From Plasmopara viticola (Eukaryota > Oomycota > Peronosporomycetes > Peronosporales > Peronosporaceae): a DNA stretch of 64,000 nucleotides. Positions 33,601 through 44,200 of the stretch are shown piece after piece. The notes beneath the pieces were generated by a model. That model made no database searches, was not told the origin of the DNA, and worked only from the letters and a program-made list of their open reading frames with translations. The first letter of the stretch is position 1. Every line of letters begins with the position of its first letter. Where the stretch lies: the NCBI GenBank assembly GCA_001695595.3, contig MBPM02000009.1:1054001-1118000 (forward strand), written 5' to 3'. A program made the position numbers and the translations under genes.

Positions 33601-35020
33601 AGGAGTTCCAGATGCGACTTCAGCAGCATCAAAGCCACCTCATGCGCCTACCAAAGAAGCTACAGGTGCGGCTTTAGCAGAGTCGTCGCTTCCGTTCAGT
33701 ACGCTAAACAGTTTTACAACCTCTGTAAAACCGAAAGAGGCTACTGTGCCGTCTTTTGACTTTCGTTCGGCTAGCGCTTCTGAAGAAACGTTAGAAGTTA
33801 AGTCGATAGATACGGCACCACCGAAATCTGGTTTCACGTTTGGATCGTCGCCGTCGACCCCGACTTTGGAATCAACTGTTGGCTTTGGACAGCCAAAAAA
33901 TAATGCTCCAGTATTTTCTTTTGGCGCTCCGTCAACTGATCCAAAAGCTGCCACCTCGGCTCCAGTTGCTTCAACTGGTTTCACTTTTGGCCAAAGCTCG
34001 ACAGCTTCGACCACGAAAAGTGCTCCTGTATTCGGTGTTGCGCCTCCTACGTCTGCTTCTCCTGCTTTTGGCTTTGACACGACGTCTACCTCCACTGCCA
34101 CTTCAATCTCCTCCACGCCGTCAACGCCTGCATTTACTTTTGGCTCGTCGGTGTCTGCTCAACCTCCAGCACCCTCCAGCTTTGGCTCGTCAGGATCAAC
34201 GGCTTTCGGTCAGAAGCCTGCAAGCACATTGGGTTCTGACTCGGCGTCTAGCGCTTTTGGAATGAGTTCGTCGGGACCAACGCCTTTCGGGCAGAAACCT
34301 GCGAGCAAGTCGGGCTTTGGCTCTACGTCCAGCGCTTTCGGATCAAACTCTTCAAGTGGTTTTGGATCCATGTCGAACACTGGAGGGTTCAATAGTTCGG
34401 CTACTACTGGACCGACGACCGTATTTGCGCAAACAACCCCAAGTGCGCCAGCCTTTTCTTTCGGGGCATCTAGTCAATCCTCAGCTCCTAGTGCACCTCC
34501 AGCCGGCCAACCCGCGTTTTCATTTGGCGCGTCCAGTGCTCCTAGTGGGTTTGGTGCGTCGTTACCTGTAGCTTCCAAGGGGTTTGGCTCTAGTGCAAGT
34601 GGCGGATTTAACGCCGCCCCAGGTGGCTTCCAGTCTTCCAGTCCTGCTCCCGCGTTTGGTAACCAGGCTCCTCCTACTGCCCCTGCGTTTGGCAACACCC
34701 TGCCGCCTCCATCGATCACGTTTGGTGGTTCATCGTTCGGTGCTCCAGCAGCCAGCGGGTTTGGTAGTGGTCCCTCGAGCTCTGGGTTTCGTACGCCGAG
34801 TCCGACGGCTGCGTTTGGCAATGCTCTTGCAGCTCCGGCCTTTGGAGCTGCCCCCGCCTTTGGCGCGCCTGCTCCTGTTTCTGCTTTTGGAGCTGCTCCT
34901 GCACCAAATGCCTTTGGGGCTCCTGCTACGGATGGTGGCTTTAACATGGGCGCTGCTCCTCAGCACGCAAAGGGTCGGCGTATCCTGAAGGCCAAGCCTC
35001 GCTCTCGGCGGACCACATAA
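30698..35020 (+). CDS. FG-repeat nucleoporin with RanBP2-type zinc finger, Nup153/Nup1-like
   Basis: Single open frame of 1440 aa from ATG 30698. The N-terminal 600 residues are charged and Ser/Pro-rich, with a short basic start (KARHRRRDAAAPYLKRRKED) that may bind membranes or importins. A single RanBP2-type zinc finger lies at about residues 650-680 (GQWKCSGCSVLN, then CPCCETAKPG). From about 690 to 1420 the chain is a natively disordered FG domain with many FSFG, FTFG and GFG motifs, which carries transport receptors through the pore. The C-terminus is basic (GRRILKAKPRSRR), as in Nup1/Nup153, where it can bind karyopherins. By this layout it is a nuclear-basket nucleoporin. Orthology to Nup153 or to Nup1 cannot be settled by eye. 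Confidence 0.85.
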   Translation: MLTKSGSHTAPLDSEVHRVKARHRRRDAAAPYLKRRKEDGEEKDIEFYGQETSSATHTRRRSGFLARLASYIPIVNKLVPEEEEEEGVELQPAMDDSVDIQTTQEDVEEDEEVVDEAENEQDVQRNTDQQTRRTFHSQAEKQKEAIPEDEKRMDSMSPVTHSAPLFVTPKEPLATPPRPYSKRTSRKSRSPSRDSSVESGERSPAFLRQSRKRGDKRVFLPGPSHQSKMLRINNSQQRRHSTSPTPHDSALTVIKQKKTITLEEFERLQKQLHDMVETTPQTQLAMTQAALANGLEHPFTRGFPGPTSFPGYVPGSIAHSHHGAMIVHDERKQTSHLASKNGLPFGKGARNQENRPLLFSGSVLRGHLTREERLLRKPRPSRLLTGAKRDVAARKAYSAAVAEKILSTLNKIETPLEREAQKPTPSTSLSWAKYHLSLVDNEKKTLENGKPSSSDEIAPPTSTLPRVTFPQSAREPLTMATPVKGVAKALESTTPLFSPQTVAMTPAPPVKPRVPEEPKSEKIGAFEFTLPFRSEGGTQIDVIDEDTCVKFTFSPPPSLCEPPLKAPIHKTATKTLGGAAPFHLVSPSPKVKKTEGASVPRKTKEPDITKAIGEKPVAALEAKDIGLKTSASAATSSSSVVNPLAKFMQLKPGQWKCSGCSVLNEPSSAKCPCCETAKPGDNNASKVAVTTAPSASGSISSCGFSFGAPPADSERDKSKPIASSFSFGTTGAESKKEMDKPAGSVSSSGFSFGTSEIGTKKVTDKPASSLTSSEFNFTAPTPASNSNKSVAGISFGVSDSSESEKETITGSTPISVEFSKRADTTSTDVPSIAEKTATAPSFTFGIPSSAVVQVPTDKNAKLTFNATTAEPPNKGKRKAFEVDEPKKDDDLSLKVSAASTRSSEAPKPSGKSAFSFEASKPTQADSKDSSRPTKRLAPSSVTSETKLKASIPAFSFGSASKPPQVPAKGVPDATSAASKPPHAPTKEATGAALAESSLPFSTLNSFTTSVKPKEATVPSFDFRSASASEETLEVKSIDTAPPKSGFTFGSSPSTPTLESTVGFGQPKNNAPVFSFGAPSTDPKAATSAPVASTGFTFGQSSTASTTKSAPVFGVAPPTSASPAFGFDTTSTSTATSISSTPSTPAFTFGSSVSAQPPAPSSFGSSGSTAFGQKPASTLGSDSASSAFGMSSSGPTPFGQKPASKSGFGSTSSAFGSNSSSGFGSMSNTGGFNSSATTGPTTVFAQTTPSAPAFSFGASSQSSAPSAPPAGQPAFSFGASSAPSGFGASLPVASKGFGSSASGGFNAAPGGFQSSSPAPAFGNQAPPTAPAFGNTLPPPSITFGGSSFGAPAASGFGSGPSSSGFRTPSPTAAFGNALAAPAFGAAPAFGAPAPVSAFGAAPAPNAFGAPATDGGFNMGAAPQHAKGRRILKAKPRSRRTT

Positions 35021-35180
35021 GCACACCAAGAATTAATCAATTTATTATGTGAGGTAGATTTTCTCAACCTTGATTGGCATAACATGGTTTCTGCATCCGA
35101 GCAGCCTAATTTTGGGCACGATTTATAAAAAGCCTCGTGCTCGATGGCACACCCAAAGTACTTCTTTGTTGTGAGTGACC

Positions 35181-36351
35181 ATGACGGACCTGACGGGGCC
35201 ATCCGCGGCGGCAGTTAGTATTGGCAATTACAAGGGTGTCATGCTATGCAATCGGCCATTTAATGGGGTTTCTAGCAGTAAGTGACAGAACAATAGCAAG
35301 TTTCTTGAGTCGCGTGGCCTCATGACATGTTTGTGCAGTGTTGACGAAAGAAAATCGGTTTGGTACGAACCGAGACAACAATGGGACGGACAATAGCAAG
35401 GCAGCTTTTTTAGCGGGGAATCCGGGAGAGCCTCTTGGACTTAATGTACCGATACTACATGAACCTGCGGTAAGGTCATCGATTGTTCGTAGCGTGTGCT
35501 GATCGCTAAGATTGCAATTGATTTCATAGCATGCTACTCGTCGAGACAAGAGAAATACAGCTCTGTCGAAGCATCGAAAGTGGCTGTTTGATTTGCAAAA
35601 GGAGCGTGCTCGATTGCAAGAAACACTGACGGAAGAGGAAGAAGCCGTACAGAAGCGTCGAGAACGATTTTCGCAGAGAGAAGCCAAGATGCGTGAGGCA
35701 ATTTGCAGTGATAATAATGAAAGTGAGAGGCTGGCAGACGCCAGAGCTGCTGAGGAAAAGAAGAGAAATTTAAATCGCCCCATGTGGGCGCTTACAAAAG
35801 CTACAGCTGACGAGAAGCTTGATGATCTGGAGGATGCGCAAGCAAATGAGCTTATTGATTTTGCCAATAATCTCGATATTGATCAATTTATGGACGATGT
35901 GGAGATTAAGGCACGCGTTGCACAAGTTGAGCAACAATTAGCACAAGTGCAGGCAATCGTGGATTCTGAAGAGGCCGAAGAAAAGCGCCGCGATCTCGAC
36001 CAGCAACGGCTTGAGGAACTTGCGAACGGTGGTGGTGCTTTGAACGGCAACGATCTGTCTCGCTTAGGATGGGATCAACCCGATGCTAAAGATGGCGACG
36101 ACGATGTGATGAGCGTGGCGACTAGTGTATTGTCTGAGTGCAAGTCAATTCGCTCAGTGCACTCGGTTCGGTCTGTAGCCGCGATTACGAAGCGCGCAGA
36201 GGCAAAGCTTGGAGTATCCGCTTCATCCGAGGCAGGCAGCAGTGCACCTGCACCACGTATCGTGACGATTGATGAAGCCGAAGGAGCACGGTCGCAAATC
36301 AAGACCCTTGCGAGCAATTTACCATATATCCATCGGAATCCTGCCATTTAG
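35181..36351 (+). CDS. Conserved coiled-coil protein
   Basis: Exons 35181-35277, 35339-35469 and 35530-36351 join in phase to 349 aa. The N-terminus carries a distinctive motif (SIGNYKGVMLCNRPF), followed by LGLNVPILHEP and ALSKHRKWLFDLQKE. A long charged coiled coil follows (RARLQETLTEEEEAVQKRRE and on), and the C-terminus is acidic then Ser-rich (SVHSVRSVAAITKRAEAKL). I believe the NYKGVMLCNRP motif is conserved in other eukaryotes, but I cannot name the family with certainty. A ciliary or cytoskeletal role is only a guess from the coiled coil. It lies 160 bp downstream of the nucleoporin on the same strand. Confidence 0.75.
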
Positions 36352-36460
36352 AGACTTACGAAGTGACAGTCGTAACCATTAATAAATTGCGCGACCATTA
36401 GAGATGCAGTCTTCTCAAGCGTCGCCTTAAACATATATCGAATAGTGCCTCAGTGTTAAA

Positions 36461-39400
36461 ATGGGTCGAAGTAGCGAGTCGTCGCACATCCGATCAACAA
36501 AATTAGTATCTAACGAGTTATATGCCACGCTTCCAGAATACAATTCCGACACAATCGGATTGGTAAGTGTTCTTTGAGCATATACAACTTCCAAGTTCAC
36601 GCATCTGTTGTATCAATCAAATACGCCCACCAAAAACTGGCCGTCTACGTCATTTCAAAAGTATGGCATGTGTTAACATTACACCGCTGAATGCATATTG
36701 AACAGGTGGATGGCTTCCCAGTAATTACAAGTACGTCACAATTAGTAATTATATATGGTAGCCATTCATTGGTCAGGATAAATATATTCACTTCGGTTTT
36801 TACTTCCTTCTTAACAGGTTAACAGCCGCAAACAACAGCCTCGCATCACCACACCGTCACCGCCATGACTACCAAGCGCACCGAAGTCCTCCTAGGAGAT
36901 GGTAACTACTACCATTGGGAGTTCAACATGAGAATGGCCCTCGCAAGAAAAGGGCTGCTGGGACACATTATGGGCGCGAAGGGCGAGAGCGAAATAACGG
37001 AGACGTGGCTCGTGAAAGACGTCAAGGCATTGGGTATAATTGCCCAGGGCGTCGAGATACGACACCAGACCAAGATACGGTCTGCTACTCGTGCCTTGGA
37101 GGCATGGGGAACGCTTCACGATTTCTACCATCGTTCCACTTTACACAACCGTGTCACGATGACACGGCGCCTTCATGAGTTTAAGATGGAGAGTGGCACT
37201 CGCATGGTGGAACATCTGGACGCGTTCGATGAGCTGGTCGTGGGACTCCAGATGACGGGAGAGCCGGTGGATGAATCAAGACAGCTATTGGTGCTTCTGA
37301 GCAGCTTGCCGGCGGAATATGAAATAATATCTTCTATCGTGGAGAACGCCAAGGACATCACTCTGATCGAAGTCAAGGAGAAGCTGTTGAAGGAGTCAGA
37401 CAAACTACAGAAGAAGGAAGCAAGTGAGAAAGCGTTTCGAGCCACAGACAATGATGGACGGATCAAGGGCAGACGAGGAAGTGGCCGCAAGATTTACGCG
37501 CCACGCAAGGGCGGCGGTTTTCGGGGAAAATGCTTCAATTGTGACCAGACTGGTCATATGAAGCGGGACTGCCCAGCTGCTGAGAACCGTTCCAGAAACC
37601 GTTATAGCGGTAATGATGCAGTGTTTGCTGTGGGGGATGAGAAATCAGTAAGCTGGCTGATCGACAGTGGTGCGACGTCACACATGACCCCTCACCGAAG
37701 TGACTTGATCGACTTCAAGCAACTTAAAGACGATATCAAGGTAACAATTGCAGATGGCAGAAAGTTACGCGTCGAAGGAGCTAGAACAGTGAAGTTTATC
37801 GGCTTAGATGGAAGACGCATATCGATGATGGAATTGCTGCTTATCCCTGGACTTGACAGACGTCTACTGTCGGTGGGAAAGCTTGCCGAACGTGGACTAA
37901 GTGTGGAATTTCAGCGTGCTTCGTGCATCATTTGGGACAAGAACGAAGCTTTGGCAACTGGGACAAGAAATGGGAAAGCTTACACACTGGATTGTGAGCA
38001 AGAGGAGGCACGATTGGTGCAATACTCGGGAGTTGATAGTCAGTGGGAGTTATGGCACGCTCGTATGGGACATCCAAGTGAGGACGTTTTAGTGAAGACT
38101 ATGCGATCCACAGAAGGTATTCCTGCGCTAAAACAAGGTATTAAGACCCTGTGTGGTGGATGCATGAAGGGCTAGCAGACGATCGAAGCCTTTCCAGGAC
38201 GCTCCATGACAAAGACATCAAGTGTATTGGAATTAGTTCACACAGACGTGATGGGACCCATGAAGACACTTCCAAAAGGAGGTGCTAAATACATTTTGAC
38301 GTTTGTGGATGATTATTCACGATATGTGGTGGCTTACTTTCCGGCAAAGAAGAGTGAAGTTGTCGACAAGATCAAGATGTTCAAAGCACTGCATGAGAAT
38401 CAGTGGGGAACCCGTATCAAGTGCCTGCGTTCGGACAATGGAACGGAGTTTGTCAACAAGACAGTTACGGATTTATGTCAGCGGAACGGTATCATACATC
38501 AACGTACAGTACCATACAGTCACCAACAAAATGGAATTGCAGAACGAATGAACCGTACGATAATGGAAAAGGCACGGAGCATGCTACACTACAAGTGTGT
38601 TCCGACATGTTGGTGGGCAGAGGCAGTAAGCACTGCGGTGTACCTGATCAACCGCTCTCCTAATACAATGCACCCAAATAAGACCCCATATGAACTGGGA
38701 TTTAAGATGAAGCCACGGATGGATCATCTTAGGGTGTTTGGGTCTCATGGATATGCTCACGTTGATCAAGTGAAAAGGACGAAGCTCGAAGCCAAAAGCT
38801 TCAAGTGCATGTTCCTTGGTTATGCCGAAGACACCAAAGGATACCGAGCTTACGATTTGGAGAAAGACAAGATATCAGTATCACGGTCGGTGAAGCTGGA
38901 CGAGCGTGAAGTGGGCGGCATTTATGAGACACACCCGCCCAAACAAATAAAAGTGATACACGTTACCAAAGACAACGATGAAAGTGCTGTGTCCGGGCCG
39001 ACGGAACACCAACAAGATCAAGATGAACTTATGGAGGGTGAAGGAGAAGATGAAATTCCAAATGCTCCAATGAATGAAGAAGAGTCCGACACAAATGATT
39101 CAAGGGTCGAGATGCTTCGATTACCGACCTCAGTACACTCTGAACTGACGGAGTACAGAACTCCTACACTGGATGCACAGGAAGATCGATTGGTATTTCG
39201 ACCGCAAGTGGAACGTTCAAGGCGTACAAATGAACCAATGTTGTTGCTGGAAAATGGATCAGATGCCGATGAAAGTCTGGGAGGAAGTGAAGGACCACCA
39301 TCTTCAAAGCGTGCAAGGATTGATGAAGACGGCCTGATAGCTGAAGCTATTCTCGCTTACGCTGTGAGTGTTGGTGAAGAATCAGACTTTCCTACTACGT

Positions 39401-41230
39401 ATGCGCAGGCAATGTCTAGTGACGAGGCAGAACAGTGGCGACAAGCGATGGACGCCGAATTACAGTCGCATCACAAAAACAAAACATGGACACTCGTTCC
39501 ACGAGAATCAATTGGACGTACGATTGGATGCCGCTGGGGTTTTGCTAAGAAGCGTGACCAGAATGGATGTGTTGTGCGCTACAAAGCACGATTGGTGACT
39601 AAAGGTTTCAAGCAGAAATACGGCGTGGATTTCTTCGAGACTTACTCTCCAGTGGCCAACATGAACTCAATTCGAGTTGTACTCGCAGTGTGTGCGGTAT
39701 TAGGCTACAAAATGGAACAGCTGGACGTCGACACCGCCTTTCTCAACAGTGTACTGTCGGATCGTCATCACATGGAAGTTCCAATTGGTGTTAAGGGAGC
39801 TCAAGGAATAGCGTGTCAGCTGAACAAAGCTATATATGGTCTCAAGCAAGCTGCAAGCGCTTGGAACAAGACGATCGACCACGTCTTCAAGAAGAACGAT
39901 TTTAAAAGTTGTGGAGCGGATCAATGCGTCAACGTGAAGAAAATGGTGGAAGGTTTTGTGTACGTATGTCTTTATGTCGATGATATGATCATTGCAGCCA
40001 AGACGAGCGACGAGATTCTAGAGGTCAAGGGGATGCTTAAAAGTGTTTTAAAGATGAAGGATCTCGGTATGACGAAGTTCATCTTGGGCATGGAGATCGA
40101 CCACGACATGACAGCTTCTACACTAATGATCAAGCAAACACGCTACATTAGCGACGTGGCTGAGCGATTTGGACAGAAAAACGCCAAGAACGTCGACAAT
40201 CCGTGTACGTCCGGTCTCAAGCTGTCAACATCACAGTCACCAAGTACAGAAGCTGAGCGTTCGGAGATGCGGTCAAGACCATACCGCTCACTAATTGGAT
40301 GTCTGCTATATGTTACAACTTGCACTCTACCGGACGTCGCATACATCGTGACACAACTGTCTCGATTTCTCGAAAAACCGGGGCTACCACATTGGAACGC
40401 CGCAATTCGTGTATTGCGCTACTTAAATTCGACACGTCATCATGGGATTGTTTACCAAAGAGGGACGGGAAAGGTGATTATTGAAGCTTTTTCGGATGCT
40501 GACTGGAGTAGCAACACCGATGACAGACGGTTTGTCTCAGGTGTGTTGATCAACATTGGTAAAGCTCCGGTTGTATTCAAGTCCAAGTATCAGAGAACAG
40601 TTGCACTAAGTTCCGCAGAAGCAGAGTATATGGCGCTGAGCTTGTGCACACAAGAAGTACTTTGGGCGCGCGCAATGCTCAAGGACATGGGTCAAGAACA
40701 AGTGGGAGGCACGCAAATATGGGAAGACATTCAAGGTGCGATAGCTTTGTCAAACAACGCGGGCTACCACGCACGTACAAAGCACGTGGACATCAGACAT
40801 CACTTTATTCGGGAGAACGTTCAGCATAGATTACTCAAGATTGGCTACATTTTTACAAGGAGTCAGCTTGCAGATATGCTAACCAAGGCGCTTGGAACCA
40901 AGATGCTGAAGTATCTGCGCGAAGCCTCCGGAATCAAGACCAAGTCAGCAACAAAGGACACACAGCATTAGCGGTGAGTGGGAGTGTTAGCATTACACCG
41001 CTGAATGCATATTGAACAGGTGGATGGCTTCACAGTAATTACAAGTACGTCACAATTAGTAATTATATATGGTAGCCATTCATTGGTCAGGATAAATATA
41101 TTCACTTCGGTTTTTACTTTCTTCTTAACAGCATGAAACTCAACGCCGGCAGTTTTCTACCTTGGCTTATTATCCTAAGAGACCGAAACCTTTTATCGCG
41201 CGACGCATCGTTTGTTGGAATTTCATGTGA
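36461..41230 (+). CDS. Candidate small gene with a retrotransposon in its intron
   Basis: Exon 1 (36461-36562) encodes MGRSSESSHIRSTKLVSNEL and 14 more residues and ends in a strong donor, GTAAGT. The copia element starts 108 bp further on, inside what would be the intron. Beyond the element, an AG at 41151-41152 opens a frame of 25 codons (TLAYYPKRPKPFIARRIV) to a TGA at 41230, in phase, giving about 59 aa. Without the element the intron would be about 125 bp. A rival acceptor at 36659-36660 would use an exon reading into the target site (beginning YGMKLNAG after element removal), and in that case the insertion would break the coding exon. The product matches nothing I recognise. Expression and the correct acceptor are unproven. 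Confidence 0.4.
36671..36816 (+). repeat. 5' LTR of the copia element
   Basis: 146 bp, TGTTAACATT at the start and TTCTTAACA at the end. It differs from the 3' LTR at three positions: A/G near the 5' end, C/A in the CTTCCCAGT block, and C/T in TACTTCCTTC. It presumably carries the promoter, and an AT-rich TATATATGG lies in its middle. Confidence 0.95.
36865..40971 (+). pseudogene. gag-pol frame interrupted by one amber codon
   Basis: One frame of 1368 codons, open except for a TAG at 38173-38175 (codon 437). Before it: a gag domain, the zinc knuckle CFNCDQTGHMKRDCP (about residue 223), the protease active site WLIDSGATSHM (about 264), and the integrase zinc motif (LWHARMGHPS, then CGGC). After it: the integrase core with LELVHTDVMGPM, RSDNGTEF and HQQNGIAERMNR (the D, D and E residues), the reverse transcriptase with LYVDDMI (about 1037), and RNase H with FSDADWS and TKHVDIRHHF. 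The stop falls between the integrase zinc motif and its catalytic core, where no natural gag/pol boundary lies, so it looks like a point mutation rather than a programmed stop. Confidence 0.9.
40985..41130 (+). repeat. 3' LTR of the copia element
   Basis: 146 bp, starting TGTTAGCATT and ending TTCTTAACA. It is 98% identical to the 5' LTR by direct comparison and is followed at once by the GCATG target duplication. Confidence 0.95.
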
Positions 41231-44200
41231 CACGCTAGAAAATTTCTTAAACCGGGCCTAATTTAAGAACAAAACAGATACGATATTGAAAACACCAATT
41301 TGAAACAATAAACAGCAAGGAGGATATTTGAAAGAAGGTAAGCTCAAAAATACGGGTATTGCACTATCCCAGCTTCGAGTATAAGCTTGAGGCGATCACT
41401 GCGTCCAAGACTTCCATCTACCACCGTTTGGGAATTAAGAAGCTGATATCTTGAAATTATAAAAACGGGCATGTAATCAACACTCTTAAGACCTACAACA
41501 TGTGCGTCTTCTACTACTTCTACAGGTATACATTCCAGAGCACTGAGAAGGATCCTCGCAGTAATTTTGCTCAGTAAAGAGGCATTCAAGAGCCACTACT
41601 CTTTTAAATCAAGTTAATTTTACGCTGAGTCTCTTTAAAGCTGCAAGCTATTTGACCTCCAACAGCTCAATGAGCTTTCAACTCGGTACTCATCATAGCG
41701 TGGATGTGGCTGTCAGAACCGTAGAATGCATTTGTAGACAAGACAGGAGGTATGAAGCTGTAGAAAGTCTATGACATGAGCATCGCGCTCTTAACATCCA
41801 GAGCATCGATTTCCTTCAGTCTAAGTATCAGCGTCCTAAGCGCAAAATTTTTAATGAGCAGTGAAAGACTCAAAACCACTAGAGAAATTAGTGCAAGCTA
41901 GTACACACTAAGACCTTCTCCGCTGAGAAAACAATCGTAACGCCAGCTCCTTCCACCATTCGATCGATGCTTACAATGTACTCCGTAAGGATTGCAATCC
42001 AAACATCGATCACTTCATCATTCAAGACTCTCCTCAAAACCTATCGCGACTCAACTCGGAGGAGATACTGTCCTCACGAACGAACACGTTCTGGTATATA
42101 TAGCTAGAAGCTAGTAGCTTGTTGTCTTTAAATTCATTCTTTTTTATAAAAGCAATCCTAAGCAATGTGTGCGTTGTATGTCAAACTTGTAGTACTAACC
42201 TTATTCAGGATTACTATTACAACACATGAAAGTATTTTTTCCGGGATTGTTGCCGAACTTAAAAATGTGGCTCAATTGATTTCGGTGTACAATGCTAAAT
42301 ACTACATTGATGCAGCTTAATTCTAAAACAATAGCTTAAAAATTAAGACTCTAATCGCTGGAACCTATCGGTTGGCCAATTTGTTGCCCTTTACGACTGT
42401 TCAGCAACTAGCATACAGGCAGCTCTTTTTATTGCTTAAAGCGTATGTAGTTGATTCAGCAGGTAAAAATGTTCCTGGCTTTAACGACGAAAAGCAATGT
42501 TTATTACGCAACTCAATTCAATCTTACCGTTTGAATATCGAGCGTTACAGGTTCTCTCGCACTATGACGTTTCGTTAACGTCACCTTGAAGTACTATGAT
42601 CAAAATCTTATGCTTGCTTTGCTCAGTTAAAACTTTCCCCCCCGCATTGACTGCATCAGTTTAAACACCCTTGCGCTTAGCTTAGGTTAGAGCGCACAAA
42701 AGGCCTTATTTTACATTAGCTTACGTATTTCAATCGTCTTCTTCTTTACATCGCTGTGAGAGTCGTACATGCCAACTCATGTCGACGACTTAGTAGCTAT
42801 TCTTTAAGAAATTGCTGTTAAAGGGGATCCAAACGCTGTCGCAAGATCTAACACTGCCGTATCCGGCCCCTTGCTGAGCAAAGCACTCATTCTAAAAAAT
42901 TTGAAGGCAATTGATGAGTTTACTCCAAGTAAACCCTCCTTGGACTCGCCTTTGATATTTCTTCATACTGTGCCCAAGCGCACGCCGCGACCTGCCTTGC
43001 GAGCATTGACTGTCTTCTTGCAAAAGGTTGATTAAAGATGAATAACTGAGCCATTACCTTATATTGGCGTTAGAAAATACTTGGCTCATCTGTCGCGCGC
43101 TCTAGTTGGCCTACGAACTAAGTATTGCTGGAAATCTAAAATTGCAATACTTTGTAAGTATTTAGCTTGAGCCATCTTATAGAACTGACATGACATAATT
43201 TTTACAAATTATGTTGCTTGGATTGATTCATGTGTAGCCACAGAAGGCAAAATGGTTCGCATTTATCGCCGTACTTCCTTAAGATTGCTGTCGGCCGTAT
43301 CCCTCTAATTTAAACTTTGAGGAAGCTGTCTCACCCATTAAATCAAAAAATCAACCCACAAATCTAGTGCCCTACAAATTGAAGTTCTCATAGAAAAAAA
43401 AAGATTTTTTTATTCGGAAGCGGGTTTGTGGTATCACTCAAACCAAAACTAATGTCCAAATGTACGCGCATGTCTCAGGCAAGTTTATTGGGATCTTGTT
43501 CGTAATTAATTTTGAGAGCGTATACTACGCGCCATACAGAATCTCAGCCATAAGTGAGACTCAAGTTTTGACCAATACATTTGACAGAGCTCGATTAAAA
43601 GGGACCCAGGGATTGAGGTAATGTAATGTAATGTATTTCGTTATCGCGTTGCCAAGTTATGCACGTGCTAGGCTCAGTCTGGCTAGTCCACGGCATTGAG
43701 TGGTGTCCGCATACGTCGAGTCTCGTTCGGCGGGCAGTGCAGCCAGCACCGAGGTCGTGAGGGTCTTCCATTATTTTGTTTAGCTCTGACTTGGTAAGAG
43801 CCCAGGTGGCGCACTGGTGCTGGAGACCGTCGCGTCGAGGGTGAGACTCGTTAGAGACCTGCAGATGCCCGAGAGCACCTGCCCGAAGCGCGCGAGCATT
43901 TAGCCCCCGCGCTTGGAAGGAGGGCGTCACCCCAACCTTTTCCAAGCTAGGGGATTGAGGTCTTCTCTAGTAAACGCGCTTTGTTTGCTATTGATCTGAT
44001 CTGGGCTCATACGAAAATAGATTAATTACTGTCTCAACTCAATGAAAAGTAAAAAATTGCTTGCCTTCGTGATGCTCGCATTATGTTGCTATACACGGTT
44101 TCGACAAAGAACACGCACGCTACTAATGCTCAGGGTTGCCAACCGATTTGTGTCGGTCTAAAGTTTAGCAATTTTGACGTCGTCAATTTGATATTGGTAA

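Larger units (their letters stand above)
36671..41130 (+). mobile_element. Near-intact Ty1/copia LTR retrotransposon
   Basis: Two LTRs of 146 bp (36671-36816 and 40985-41130) start TGTTA and end TAACA, and differ at only 3 positions. The element is flanked by a 5-bp target duplication GCATG (36666-36670 and 41131-41135). The internal part has one gag-pol frame in the order gag, CCHC knuckle, protease, integrase, reverse transcriptase, RNase H, which is the Ty1/copia order. A purine-rich tract (GGTGAGTGGGAG) precedes the right LTR. The primer-binding site next to the left LTR (GGTTAACAGCCGC) is not the usual initiator-tRNA complement and remains unassigned. Small LTRs of high identity indicate recent insertion. 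Confidence 0.95.

Noticed and set aside
38173..38175. Programmed read-through site between gag and pol
   Set aside because: The TAG lies inside integrase, after protease and the zinc motif, not at a gag/pol boundary. The following bases fit the known read-through contexts only partly.
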